Source of the DNA: Blautia sp. BIOML-A1
GTDB taxonomy: Bacteria > Bacillota > Clostridia > Lachnospirales > Lachnospiraceae
Reading direction: 5' to 3'
Assembly (NCBI RefSeq): GCF_009883055.1
Contig: NZ_WWVR01000003.1
Location: 71,368-135,367 of the forward strand
Length of the DNA stretch: 64,000 nt
Part shown: piece after piece, positions 35,296-44,538 of the stretch
Layout: the number at the start of each line of letters is the position of its first letter
Numbering within the stretch: the stretch's first letter is position 1
Program-made: the position numbers and the translations under genes
The notes under the pieces: model-generated
The model's input: the letters and a program-made list of their open reading frames with translations, nothing else
Databases searched by the model: none
Told to the model about the DNA's origin: nothing

Positions 35296-36780
35296 TCAGT
35301 AACCCAAATTTCGGTCTATAATACTGCCATCCACAGCATTAATGGTAAGGAAACTTTCATTCGGAGTTTTTATGGTATTTGATTCTGTTTCTCCGTTATA
35401 TTCACTTTCTGAAGTCATGCTGCCGAAAAAATCCCAGACAGGGATCATAATACCTGTGTGTGCGTCAGTAGACGGCTCATATATTCTGGCATAACCAAGA
35501 ACGATCCGATCAATATTATAGACCCTGGAATTTTCATATTGCATATTATCAGCGTTTGTTACCACCATCATTTTTTCATAAATTTTCATAACCTCGCTGA
35601 ACGAAAGAAGATTTAAATTCTCTGTCTTTATTTTACCAATTGTGTAGGGATTTGAATAAGTCATGCTTTCTATGCCATCTTTATCGACATAGAAACAGAG
35701 ACTTTCATAAGACCATGTTTCCATTGTGCTGTCCATATCTTCCAATGCCCCACCGTCTGCAATTGTCTGAGTTACCGGCACACCATTTATGGTACGTGCA
35801 TAATCAATTCTATATCCATTTCCAAAATTACCTGAACTATTATCGCCTTCAAAACTTTTGCACACCGCGTAATTCCAGTTAGAAAACTGCAAATCTGTGA
35901 TGCCCATTTTTTCAACTTTTTCCTTTACAAGTTTTTTTGCTTCATCCAGGGACAGCCCGATAGATTCTTCTGTGGGTTTTTCTTCCTCTTCAGAATATCC
36001 GTAATCACACCACATTGCATCCTCCGGTATTTTTTCCCCATCCTTGTTTGCTGCTTTCTTGATCTTGACTAACAAGGTATCGGAGCCATCGAAAGATATT
36101 ATATAGTAGTATTGTGAATCGTCTGGCATTTGTGCAACACAATTGAAATAATTTCCGGCAACAGGTTTTGCTTCTGTCAGGGTTTTCTTTTCCGGAGCAG
36201 TTTCGTATTCCTGTTCCCATGTCTCAATATCTTCATAGATATCATAGACATAATTTCCATCATCGTCTGTTCCATAGTTATACGGATCCAGGTTTCCGTT
36301 TGCAACGTCTTCTTTTAGTTCATCCAGAGTTTTTTTAATTTCATCCTTTGTCTTCACATAATAACTATCTATGGTATAAAGTTTTGCCTCTGAGAAGAAT
36401 GCGTTTGTAATACGGTCGAGAAGCTCCTGGGGAACTTCTGCCGCGGTGACAGAAATAGCAGATATCTTTTCCACTTCCGGAATTTCTACGCTTGCATCTG
36501 TATTTACCACGAGCTTGGCACTGTCATCTTCCACATGGCTTTTATAATTTTGAGGAGCATCGATGAGATTCCTGATGGTTGTCTTTGAATCTGAACCGTC
36601 ATCGTTCTTGCTTTCAGATGCTTCTCCTTTAGAACCGCTAACATCATCCGCTTCCGTATAGGCATCTACAGCCTTGCTCCCCTTCGGCTTTACCAAAGAA
36701 GAGTCCGGGGTCTGTGCGCATCCTGTAAACATTCCAATACAAAGCACTATTCCTGCAAATTTTTTTATGTTTTTTCTCAT
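35296..36780 (-). CDS. Lipoprotein, DUF6034-like, first gene of the ABC operon
   Basis: This 494-residue lipoprotein has the lipobox FTGC (Cys20), followed by a Ser/Asp/Lys linker. The main body is alpha/beta with PepSY-like repeats (LSLDEAKKLVKEKVEKMGI; FSEVMKIYEKMMVV...YNIDRIVLGYARIY), and such DUF6034-type proteins are known next to ABC-2 transporters in Lachnospiraceae. It begins after an AGAAAGGAG ribosome site and 66 bases downstream of a direct-repeat box also found upstream of the response regulator. It probably senses or captures the transported ligand outside the membrane. Confidence 0.82.
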   Translation of the reverse strand: MRKNIKKFAGIVLCIGMFTGCAQTPDSSLVKPKGSKAVDAYTEADDVSGSKGEASESKNDDGSDSKTTIRNLIDAPQNYKSHVEDDSAKLVVNTDASVEIPEVEKISAISVTAAEVPQELLDRITNAFFSEAKLYTIDSYYVKTKDEIKKTLDELKEDVANGNLDPYNYGTDDDGNYVYDIYEDIETWEQEYETAPEKKTLTEAKPVAGNYFNCVAQMPDDSQYYYIISFDGSDTLLVKIKKAANKDGEKIPEDAMWCDYGYSEEEEKPTEESIGLSLDEAKKLVKEKVEKMGITDLQFSNWNYAVCKSFEGDNSSGNFGNGYRIDYARTINGVPVTQTIADGGALEDMDSTMETWSYESLCFYVDKDGIESMTYSNPYTIGKIKTENLNLLSFSEVMKIYEKMMVVTNADNMQYENSRVYNIDRIVLGYARIYEPSTDAHTGIMIPVWDFFGSMTSESEYNGETESNTIKTPNESFLTINAVDGSIIDRNLGY

Positions 36781-36846
36781 TTCTGGTAATTTCTCCTTTC
36801 TAAGGTTGTTATAAGTATATCATCGAGCATTACACCAAATCTTTCG

Positions 36847-36869
36847 CGATTTGTAACTGATATGTAAAC
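36847..36869 (-). promoter_or_regulatory. Direct-repeat response-regulator box upstream of the lipoprotein/ABC operon
   Basis: The minus strand reads TTTACATATCA-GTTACAAATCG, two 11-base repeats. The same pair (GTTACAAATCA-GTTACAACTG) lies upstream of the response-regulator gene at 39031-39051. OmpR-type regulators bind tandem 10-11-base repeats. Confidence 0.7.
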
Positions 36870-36879
36870 GTTAGTGTGA

Positions 36880-38301
36880 TTACCAGAAAACAGAGACGGT
36901 AGTTCCTTTTCCCGGATTGCTTTCAATCTTCAGTTGGAAATCGTGCAGTTCTATAATTTTCTGACATAAAGAAAGACCGAGTCCTACACTTCCTTTTGCC
37001 CTGGAACGAGATTTGTCTACCATATAAAATGGTTCCGTCACCATTTCCAGATCCTCTTTCGGTATTCCCTTTCCAAAATCCTGAACCATCAGATGGTCTG
37101 GGGTTGCCTCAAGCACAATTTTAGATTCTTTCCTGGAAGCTTTGACTGCATTATCAATTAGATTTGTCACTACACTTATCATTAAGTCCTGATCAAACTT
37201 CTTTACCAATTCTTTTGGTTCACAAAATACATCAAGAGAGATGTTTTTTTCTTGAAGCCTGCAATCAATGAGTTCTTTTACTTCTTTCAGGAAGTTATCC
37301 ACCTGTATTTCAGCTGGATTGAATGAGTCTTCCGAAGCCTCGTAGAGTCCGGTTAATTCCAGCATTTTTATAGAAAGTCTTGAAAGCCTGCGACATTCAT
37401 TTTCAATATAAATAAGAGCCTTCTCCTGCCTTTCCGGGGTTAGGCGCACAGTAAGCAATGTATCTGCATAGCCTATGATTGCAGTCATTGGGGTCTTCAG
37501 CTCATGAGCCAGACTTCCAATAAGCTGTTTTTGTGTCCGGTTTATGTTAGAAAGACTTTCAATTTGTTCCTTTATTTTACCTGTCATAAAATTAAAGGTT
37601 GCACCTACCTGCGCAAGTTCTGTATTTCCCTCTGACGGTACTTTAAAATCATAAATACCTTCAGAAACAAGAAGCGTAGCTTCTCTTAGGCTTATAAGCG
37701 GCGCTGTGATTTTTCGAAGGCTCAAATAAAGGACAATTCCCATCACCACGATCAAAGATAAAGTAAATCCACCAGTCTGAAAAAACAGCAGATGACTTTT
37801 TTCTATTACATCTGTTATATCTTTATAAGTAACAATCTGATATCCCATATTTACATTGCCATAGTAAAATAACAAAAGTGTCCTTCCATTTATCTGACTG
37901 ATCATAGGGCCATGACCGTCACTGTTGCTGCCATGATCCACCATGTTTGCCTTACTTTTACATAATTCTCTTAACTTTTTTACGTCGAATTCATAAACAG
38001 TTCCATTATAGGTCATTTTTCCATCAAGATATAAAACCGCGCTGTCATGAAAAACCTGCCGAAAAGCATAAGTAACTATTTGGGGGCGCATTTCGTTGTC
38101 GGCATTCTGTTTCTGATTGTCAGAAAGGCTTGTTTTATTTTCAAACTGTAAGATATTTGTTCTGAATATACTGCTTTCATAACTGTTAATATTCTGTATA
38201 CTCTGATTTTTCCAACAATAAGTGGTATAGAGAAAAATCCCTGACGATACCACCAAAATGATACATGTAGTCTGAGAAAAGATCTTTATTAAGAGTTTCA
38301 T
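36880..38301 (-). CDS. Sensor histidine kinase
   Basis: This 473-residue two-helix kinase has membrane segments near 9-28 and 170-195, with an extracytoplasmic sensor of about 140 residues between them (two regions such as GHGPMISQINGRTLLLFYYG suggest a dCache/PAS-like fold). HAMP follows, then HisKA with His266 in LAHELKTPM and HATPase_c with N box (NLIDNAVKAS), G1 (DFGKGIPKED) and G2 (GSVGLGLSL). It overlaps the response-regulator gene by 4 bases. With its regulator it very likely controls the lipoprotein/ABC operon downstream. Confidence 0.93.
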   Translation of the reverse strand: MKLLIKIFSQTTCIILVVSSGIFLYTTYCWKNQSIQNINSYESSIFRTNILQFENKTSLSDNQKQNADNEMRPQIVTYAFRQVFHDSAVLYLDGKMTYNGTVYEFDVKKLRELCKSKANMVDHGSNSDGHGPMISQINGRTLLLFYYGNVNMGYQIVTYKDITDVIEKSHLLFFQTGGFTLSLIVVMGIVLYLSLRKITAPLISLREATLLVSEGIYDFKVPSEGNTELAQVGATFNFMTGKIKEQIESLSNINRTQKQLIGSLAHELKTPMTAIIGYADTLLTVRLTPERQEKALIYIENECRRLSRLSIKMLELTGLYEASEDSFNPAEIQVDNFLKEVKELIDCRLQEKNISLDVFCEPKELVKKFDQDLMISVVTNLIDNAVKASRKESKIVLEATPDHLMVQDFGKGIPKEDLEMVTEPFYMVDKSRSRAKGSVGLGLSLCQKIIELHDFQLKIESNPGKGTTVSVFW

Positions 38302-38963
38302 AAATCCACCTCAAGTCTGTAACCGATTCTGGGAATTGTTTTAATCTTATCCTGCCAGCCAAGCTTTTTCCTGATACGACCCACATGTGCATCCACAGTT
38401 CTTGTTTCTCCGCAGAACTCTTCATTCCACAGTTCCTGCAGAATCTGATTCCTGGTCAGTGCTTTATTCGGGTTTTTGGCGAACACCATGAGGCAGTTAT
38501 ATTCCATTGGCTTTAAATAGATTTCCATACCCATTTTTGTAACAGTACGACTAGCAGTATCAATGATGACATCACCAATTTGAATCTGTTCTTGTACAGT
38601 GCCATTACGTTCCAGTACTTTTTCAAGACGGACCATCACTTCCAGCATTTCAAATGGTTTTACAATATAATCTTCCGCACCGTCTTTTAATCCCTTTATC
38701 TTGCTCGCGATATCTCCCTTTGCGGTAAGAAATATTACGGGGATTTCATACTGCTTCAGTTTCGGTAACAGGCTATATCCGTCTCTTCCGGGAAGCATGA
38801 TATCTACAAGTGCACACTGAAACGCATGATCTTGAATAATTGCTTCATATGCCTCATTTCCATCCAGATATCCTACTGTTTCATACCCTGCAATCTCCAA
38901 ATTCATACATAGCAGGTCATTGATTGACATTTCGTCTTCTATCACAAGAATTCTTGCCTTCAT
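38298..38963 (-). CDS. OmpR-family response regulator
   Basis: This 221-residue regulator has a receiver domain with the acidic pair ED at 9-10, phospho-acceptor Asp54 (ALVDIMLPG), Thr in FLTAKGD and Lys in YIVKPFE. A winged-helix Trans_reg_C domain follows (LKPMEYNCLMVFAKNPNKALTR ... VDAHVGRIRKKLG). ATG at 38961-38963 is preceded by TGAGGTAATA. The gene heads the kinase pair and has the direct-repeat box and a TATAAT -10 just upstream, so it is probably autoregulated. Confidence 0.94.
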   Translation of the reverse strand: MKARILVIEDEMSINDLLCMNLEIAGYETVGYLDGNEAYEAIIQDHAFQCALVDIMLPGRDGYSLLPKLKQYEIPVIFLTAKGDIASKIKGLKDGAEDYIVKPFEMLEVMVRLEKVLERNGTVQEQIQIGDVIIDTASRTVTKMGMEIYLKPMEYNCLMVFAKNPNKALTRNQILQELWNEEFCGETRTVDAHVGRIRKKLGWQDKIKTIPRIGYRLEVDL

Positions 38964-39030
38964 GATTATTACCTCACATGTTTTTATAAATATCTTTTCA
39001 CAGGTTAATTATACATTAAATTCTATATCG

Positions 39031-39051
39031 CAGTTGTAACTGATTTGTAAC
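39031..39051 (-). promoter_or_regulatory. Direct-repeat response-regulator box upstream of the regulator gene
   Basis: The minus strand reads GTTACAAATCA-GTTACAACTG. It overlaps the -35 region of a TATAAT promoter (-10 near 39008-39013), as expected for class II activation. It matches the box at 36847-36869. Confidence 0.7.
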
Positions 39052-39054
39052 AGC

Positions 39055-39099
39055 AAAAAAGGAAACCAAAACCATTCTGTGAGAATAGTTTTGGTTTCC
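39055..39099 (-). terminator. Terminator after the GH20 gene
   Basis: GGAAACCAAAACTATTCT and AGAATGGTTTTGGTTTCC form a long stem with a four-base loop, followed by TTTTTT on the minus strand. Confidence 0.92.
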
Positions 39100-39131
39100 A
39101 TACGTAGCCGGATTCCTTTCATTTACCTTTA

Positions 39132-41018
39132 TCAGATCGTATCATTCAAATCACATCCACTGATGATGCGATTCCATAAGTTCTCCCGCTTGTCCATTCC
39201 TTTGGTAAAATAGGGAAGTCTTTCCTCTTCCAGCTCTTCCAGACGAAGCACATTTCCATTCAGATAATTGTCAATCCGGTATCCTGTACTTTTAAGTCTT
39301 GTAATTACGCCACCAATTTTTATATCCAGAATCTCATAACCAAATGGCTTTGCATCGTTCATCCAGATTTTTTCTCTTGATGATTTCATATCTGTCAGAT
39401 TGCAGATGATTCCAGGAATAACATTCTGACTGATATCTTTCAACGCTGCTCTGTCCGATCTGTCATATGCTGATTTTATACACATGCCCAAATCGGCTTT
39501 ATCAGCTAATACCGCCGCCAGTTTTTCATAAAATGAAAATAAAAGCTGATATTTTCCTGTTTTTTTTGCACATTCCTTCATACATTTCTGTATGTTTTGG
39601 TAGTAAGATTTTGTATTGACACCTGATTCTTTCACATGATAATCAAAAATGCCTAACATTGGATCCTGGTATAACAGATATTTTGAAGGATTTTGAGCCT
39701 CTTTATTCTGTTTCGTATTTAAGAATAAGGAATCAAAATTGTCAAGTGCCATAAAATCATCAAATTCCCCGCCTGTGCAGTTCCTGAACTCCTGCTTAAG
39801 GATTGTTTCGTCATAGTCTCTGTGAAAATCAAGGTGTGCAAAAAGTACAAGTCCCGGAAGCAAAGCATCCACCGGGGTTTCTGCACCATTATCCATCCAT
39901 GCTGTACAGAGCACCTCTTTTATATTGTATTTTTTACAAGTAAAAAGAGCTGCTTTGGTACACGCATAGGTCTTAGAATAATTGGGGGAAATTCCGTTCC
40001 AAATCCAAGATCCTCCTGCAAAAATAACGTTATCCGAAAGCTGCGCATGGATATCCAGCATTTTTTCATAGGTTCTGGTATCATCATGATAATAGTCCCA
40101 ATATACTAATCCTAGATCTTTTTTCGGTTTTTCCCATTTGGAGCAGTCCGTGTTTTCGGGCAGATCATAGTATCCGCCTGTAGAATTTGCTGTAATGTAC
40201 ATGTCACTCCATATCATAGGCTTTAATTCTAATTTTCTGCAAATATCTACGACCCTGTTACAATGTTCCCTGATTATCAGTGACCCTTTTTTATATCCAT
40301 TTTCTTTTAGATAATTTCCAAGTCCCAGCATGACAGCCTCATCCATTCCAAGATGTACCCTGTTGGTAGAAAAATTCTCTTTTACTGAGCTGAGCAGCTT
40401 TTCAATAAACTGATAAGTTTCCTCTTTTTCAGGCTGGAGAATATCCGCAGAATCACGAATCTTATCCATTCCCGGCCACTTCAGCACATTGTGCAGATGA
40501 GCCAGGGTCTGAATACACGGAACAAGCTCTACCCCAAACATGGAAGCGTAAGCATCCAGCTCTTTTATTTCGTCCTTGGTGTATTTTCCGCGATAAGCTC
40601 CAAAATAAGGCTGCCCTTCTACTTCATAGGTATCTTCTGTATAAAGCATGAGTACATTCATTCCAAGTTTTGCCAGTGTCTTGATCAGGAATTTCACCTT
40701 TTCAACTGTAAATACAGCATTTCTGGAACAATCCAGCATAAGACCGTTTCTTTCAAAACAGACATGCTCTTGATATTGAAATTCATCTTCTTCCATATGA
40801 TGTATGGCATAATTAAGTGCGCGGTAATAATGAGATATTTCCCGACAGATGATATGAATCTGGTTTTTTCTTTTATTGATCAATATTTCTGGTCTGTCCT
40901 GAAATTTAACAAACAATTCTATGTTTTGGTTGAAACCGTCATTTTCAGCCAGCAGTATTTCAGTACCTTTTTTAATAGTATTATATTCTTTCTTATCAGA
41001 TGAAAAAACAATGTTCAT
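39132..41018 (-). CDS. GH20 beta-N-acetylhexosaminidase, cytoplasmic type
   Basis: This 628-residue enzyme removes terminal beta-linked GlcNAc or GalNAc. An N-terminal alpha/beta domain (about 1-90) precedes a TIM barrel starting at FERNGLMLDCSRN. The catalytic Asp226-Glu227 pair lies in VHLGMDEAVM, the hallmark of GH20 substrate-assisted catalysis. No signal peptide is present, so it acts inside on imported oligosaccharides, or is released otherwise. The C-terminal 180 residues are helical. No transporter genes are adjacent. Its own terminator follows. Confidence 0.9.
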   Translation of the reverse strand: MNIVFSSDKKEYNTIKKGTEILLAENDGFNQNIELFVKFQDRPEILINKRKNQIHIICREISHYYRALNYAIHHMEEDEFQYQEHVCFERNGLMLDCSRNAVFTVEKVKFLIKTLAKLGMNVLMLYTEDTYEVEGQPYFGAYRGKYTKDEIKELDAYASMFGVELVPCIQTLAHLHNVLKWPGMDKIRDSADILQPEKEETYQFIEKLLSSVKENFSTNRVHLGMDEAVMLGLGNYLKENGYKKGSLIIREHCNRVVDICRKLELKPMIWSDMYITANSTGGYYDLPENTDCSKWEKPKKDLGLVYWDYYHDDTRTYEKMLDIHAQLSDNVIFAGGSWIWNGISPNYSKTYACTKAALFTCKKYNIKEVLCTAWMDNGAETPVDALLPGLVLFAHLDFHRDYDETILKQEFRNCTGGEFDDFMALDNFDSLFLNTKQNKEAQNPSKYLLYQDPMLGIFDYHVKESGVNTKSYYQNIQKCMKECAKKTGKYQLLFSFYEKLAAVLADKADLGMCIKSAYDRSDRAALKDISQNVIPGIICNLTDMKSSREKIWMNDAKPFGYEILDIKIGGVITRLKSTGYRIDNYLNGNVLRLEELEEERLPYFTKGMDKRENLWNRIISGCDLNDTI

Positions 41019-41096
41019 AAGTATTCCTCTTTCTTTAGGAATTCTGCTCTTCTTAACAAATCAATCTTTTTTAGCAAAGCATCCCCTGTCAATGTT

Positions 41097-41648
41097 CTAT
41101 TTTATTCGTTTGTAAATAATCGGCTCATCATAACCAAAAGTTCTTTTCCCATTTACTTCCATGGACTCTGATACTTCCAATTGATTTTCAGTGAACTTTT
41201 CATGCAGAGAAAATTTCAATACGGGAGAAAACATACTTACACTTCCGCCTTCCCATGTATCACCTGATTTTCTGAAAAATGCAGGAGTAAATTTTGCAGA
41301 ACACTTTAGCTGATCATAGTCGGCACCTTTGAAGATTTTGTAAGTAAAATTCTTTTTATCATATCCTTCCGGTATCTCATAAGAAATAAGTTTTATTGAA
41401 TTGTTTTCTTCCATAAAAAGAAACAAATGTGAAGAAGAGCGGGTAGTCCCCTGTACAGAATAATAACTCTCTTCAATCATAAATACGCCTTCGAAACCAT
41501 TTGGGAGATTTGCGATTTTTGAATTACATATTGTATTGATGTGCTTTGCATATGGATACTGTGGATTTGTCTTACTTATTTTCTCAAATTGATCCTTATT
41601 ATCAAATTTTCCATTCAACAGCGTAACAAAATTTATCAAATTAGCCAT
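41097..41648 (-). CDS. CpcT/CpeT-like protein (chromophore-lyase fold)
   Basis: This 183-residue soluble protein follows GGAGGCATAAGATC. Its pattern fits CpcT/CpeT (DUF1001), beta-barrel lyases best known from cyanobacterial phycobiliprotein biogenesis: NFVTLLNGKFDNKDQF near the start, EGVFMIEESYYSVQG, SSHLFLFMEENNSIKLISYEI, YDQLKCSAKFTPAFFRKSGDTWEGG, and a closing FGYDEPIIYKRI. The Cys of the L-K-C segment is at about the position of the family's conserved Cys. The organism has no phycobilisome, so the ligand must differ; a lipid, tetrapyrrole or other small molecule is possible. This is assigned by eye. Confidence 0.65.
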   Translation of the reverse strand: MANLINFVTLLNGKFDNKDQFEKISKTNPQYPYAKHINTICNSKIANLPNGFEGVFMIEESYYSVQGTTRSSSHLFLFMEENNSIKLISYEIPEGYDKKNFTYKIFKGADYDQLKCSAKFTPAFFRKSGDTWEGGSVSMFSPVLKFSLHEKFTENQLEVSESMEVNGKRTFGYDEPIIYKRIK

Positions 41649-41771
41649 GATCTTATGCCTCCATAATCTTTATCATATAGTTTTCATTCACTATACACCT
41701 TTCATATAAAAGAGTCCATGTACAAAATAAGGGAATATATAAACAAAATGCATCAGTTAACAAACATCGGC

Positions 41772-41809
41772 AGAGGGGCATATCATTGTCCAATTGATAT
41801 GCCCCCTCT
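41772..41809. repeat. Perfect inverted repeat between the CpeT-like and truncated kinase genes
   Basis: AGAGGGGCATATCA and TGATATGCCCC(C)TCT form a 14-bp stem with a 9-base loop. Neither strand has a good T-run. It may act as a bidirectional transcript end or operator. Confidence 0.5.
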
Positions 41810-41897
41810 TTGTCTGGATTACTGTTCCATTTTATAAATTTACGCATAATATTTCGTACCACACCCTGTTTCTATGGCTGAAATAAGAACGTTACTG

Positions 41898-42653
41898 TTA
41901 ATTGTGTTTGTATCTACTTAAGGCACGAATCAGTTTTTCTGACTCCAGTGGTTTTGTAAGATAATCGTCCATTCCAGACTTCAGTGCTTTAGTCTTATCT
42001 TCTGTAAAAGCATTGGCGGTCATAGCTATAATCACAACAGCAGATGCATCACTTCTGTTCATTGTACGTATTTCTCTGGTAGCTTCCAGGCCATCCATAA
42101 CTGGCATCATAATATCCATCAGAATTACATTGATCTCACCAACACCTGATTTTGCAAATGCTTCAACAGCTTCCTTGCCGTTTGAAGCCTTTATAATTTC
42201 TGCTCCTGCATTTGTCAGAAGGAATTCCGCAATTTCCATATTCAATTCATTGTCTTCGGCCAAAAGGATTCTCATACCTTCAATTGATACATCGTCTTCC
42301 TGGCTTTCTGCCTGCTTCATATCAGCAGAAATAAGGAATGGGAGCTGTACCATGAATGTGGTTCCTACATTTTTCTCGCTTTCAAATTTAATCGTACCGC
42401 CCATTTTCTCTACCAGTTTTTTTGTAATTGGCATACCAAGACCTGTTCCTCCATAAACAGATCTTGCACCGCCTGTTTCCTGAGTAAATGGTTCAAAAAT
42501 ATGGTTCTGAAATTCTTTACTCATTCCAACTCCGGTATCCTTGCAGTGAAACTCAAACAGTATATGTCTGTCATCCACCTGTGTTTCATAATAGCTGAGC
42601 AGTATCTCTCCTTTTTCTTTGTTATACTTGACAGCATTACTTATGATATTCAT
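41898..42653 (-). pseudogene. 5'-truncated hybrid histidine kinase (HATPase_c + receiver)
   Basis: The 251-codon frame starts inside the kinase N box (NIISNAVKYN) and continues through G1 (DTGVGMS), G2 (GTGLGMPITKKLVE) and an intact receiver with Asp in ILMDIMMPVMDG and Lys in YLTKPLE. The frame extends a few codons upstream (LERILMN) and then meets a stop near 42677, where homology to kinases ends. There is no sensor, HisKA domain or ribosome site. A deletion has removed the 5' part of a larger hybrid kinase. The receiver alone could be functional only if expressed. Confidence 0.75.
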
Positions 42654-42977
42654 AAGGATTCTTTCTAAACTTTAATCACAGCACTTTTGCATGCTCTGTC
42701 AATGTGTTTATTTCCATAAATAAATTTTTCTTTGTACCCATTATATGGTTCCAGTATTGATACGTCAATCCCATTAATGTGCCTTCTCTTCTTCACTCTT
42801 TGTGAAAGGAAGAGATTGCTAGCTTTTACCAATCGCTCTTCCACTTCCACATCAAGTCTGCTTTGTTCTGGATTACCGAAATGGTGATCATGCGTCAGGC
42901 TGATACTGTTGACAATGAAAAACAGGAGCCAGCTGCATTACAACTTAGCTCCTGTCCTGTACATCTTGAATATAGAA
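42654..42977. other. Intergenic region with an unrecognised open frame
   Basis: An open frame on the minus strand runs from about 42930 to 42665 (SISLTHDHHFGNPEQSRLDV ... ending KHIDRACKSAVIKV). It lacks a credible start or ribosome site, and I recognise no family. It may be the foreign sequence that replaced the kinase's 5' end. The transpeptidase terminator also lies here. Confidence 0.35.
42916..42955 (-). terminator. Terminator after the L,D-transpeptidase gene
   Basis: AGGAGC and GCTCCT arms (with TAAGTTG/CAGCTGG extension) are followed by GTTTTTC on the minus strand. Confidence 0.75.
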
Positions 42978-44516
42978 TTAGTAAAAACAGATTATCGGGA
43001 CATCATACTGAATAAGACTATAAAGCTGTCCGGCATTTTCTGGTGGAAGATTGATGCATCCATGAGAACCACCTGTAAGATATCTGTCACCACCAAAGTA
43101 CGGCTGCCAGTCTGCATCATGAAAGCCAATTCCTCCATTGAATGGCATCCAGTACGTTACCGGCTGTTCATAAGAATAGGTTCCATTTGCTGTCATTTCA
43201 CCTCGCAGCACGGACGGACTGCTCTTTGAATTCAATGTGAATATTCCAGGGGGTGTTTTTCTATCCGGATCGCTTGGCAGTCCGGATACGATTTCTGATT
43301 GGAAAATAATATTTCCATTCTGATAATACCACATATACTGCTCTGTAAGATCTACCTCTATATATGTATTTCCGAGATCATTGATCCCGTGTGCATTTGC
43401 CCTCATAGAATATACCGGTTCCCTGGTTGTCTGGGTTCCTGACTGAATTTCCTGCATGAGCTGTGCTACTTCCTTGTCCTGATCAATCTTCCATCCATAG
43501 GCTGAGCCATATACATACACTGTCCTTCCGCTTATGGTCTGAAATTGTCTTTCAGTGCCAACTGTATCATGATCTGCTGCAAGCTGTGCCACATAATCCA
43601 CTACATGCTGCCGGAAGGCTTCATCATTCTGGAGCAGCTGCCCTTTCTCGTCAAACTGCAGCCAGTTTTTGATGGTATTCCCATCGAGTGTTACCGTTTC
43701 GTCTCCAAATGTATATGTGATATTTGCTTTTGTCAGGTTCTTATATGTATTTACCATATTCTGAAGTTCTGAACTTTCTTTCGTCACATCTGCTTTCTTA
43801 TAAGCCTTTGGATCACTTTCCAGATTTACCTCTGCCGCATCGTTATCGATTGCCCTGCATATCATCTGATAAGCTTCTTTGGTATTTAATTCGTTGCCTT
43901 CCGTTTCTGGCACAATAGTGAATTCTGAGTTAACAAAACTTACATACGCATTTTCCGGTGCTATCTGATTCTCTTTTTTCGCACAATTTAATGAATTTAC
44001 CTGTTCTTCCAGTTTCTCCCGGCTGAAAAAAGTCTCTTCTTGAACCATATAGTTTTTTATTTCAAAAAGACTGCCGATCCATTCCCATGATTTCTGAGTT
44101 TTCAGCAGCTGGAGAACCACACCGCTGGATACGTATTTATAATCAATGTCTTTTCCTGTAATGGCCTGCGGGTCCTGCATTCTTGCCCTTACCTGAATAG
44201 TATAGTTATCCTTTTTCCCAGCAATCTCCTGCTCAACCTCATATGCTGTCTTATTTGAACTGTCAATCCCATTGATGGTCGTCCCATAAAAGAAGTGATA
44301 TGAGTAATAATAAGATATACCTGCATAAATACAACAGCCTATAACAAAAATCATCAATATAATCAATATTACAATTTTCTTAATTTTATTTTTCTTCTTT
44401 TCTGAAAATATAATAGATCTGAATTCCGATTTATCCATCGGCACATAAACAACTGAACCTGGTCTTGCCGATTTTGTGGTTCTCATTGACTGCCCTATCA
44501 CTTCTTTTTGTCTCAT
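42978..44516 (-). CDS. L,D-transpeptidase with PG-binding_4 domains
   Basis: This 512-residue membrane-anchored enzyme makes 3-3 peptidoglycan cross-links or attaches wall proteins. After a basic cytoplasmic tail, one helix spans about residues 46-70 (IVILIILMIFVIGCCIYAG). Two repeat PG-binding_4/YoaR-like domains follow (YGTTINGIDSSNKTAYEVEQ near 80). The C-terminal YkuD domain starts at YIEVDLTEQYMWYYQNG, with the catalytic motif SHGCINLP (His485, Cys487). A stop at 42978 is followed by a terminator. It lies 22 bases after the DUF4179 gene, so the preceding ECF sigma unit could control it as an envelope-stress response. Confidence 0.94.
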   Translation of the reverse strand: MRQKEVIGQSMRTTKSARPGSVVYVPMDKSEFRSIIFSEKKKNKIKKIVILIILMIFVIGCCIYAGISYYYSYHFFYGTTINGIDSSNKTAYEVEQEIAGKKDNYTIQVRARMQDPQAITGKDIDYKYVSSGVVLQLLKTQKSWEWIGSLFEIKNYMVQEETFFSREKLEEQVNSLNCAKKENQIAPENAYVSFVNSEFTIVPETEGNELNTKEAYQMICRAIDNDAAEVNLESDPKAYKKADVTKESSELQNMVNTYKNLTKANITYTFGDETVTLDGNTIKNWLQFDEKGQLLQNDEAFRQHVVDYVAQLAADHDTVGTERQFQTISGRTVYVYGSAYGWKIDQDKEVAQLMQEIQSGTQTTREPVYSMRANAHGINDLGNTYIEVDLTEQYMWYYQNGNIIFQSEIVSGLPSDPDRKTPPGIFTLNSKSSPSVLRGEMTANGTYSYEQPVTYWMPFNGGIGFHDADWQPYFGGDRYLTGGSHGCINLPPENAGQLYSLIQYDVPIICFY

Positions 44517-44538
44517 ATCCTACTTATCTTTCTTTGAA

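Noticed and set aside
41653..41862. 69-codon frame between the CpeT-like gene and truncated kinase
   Set aside because: No ribosome site, atypical composition, and it contains the perfect inverted repeat at 41772-41809.
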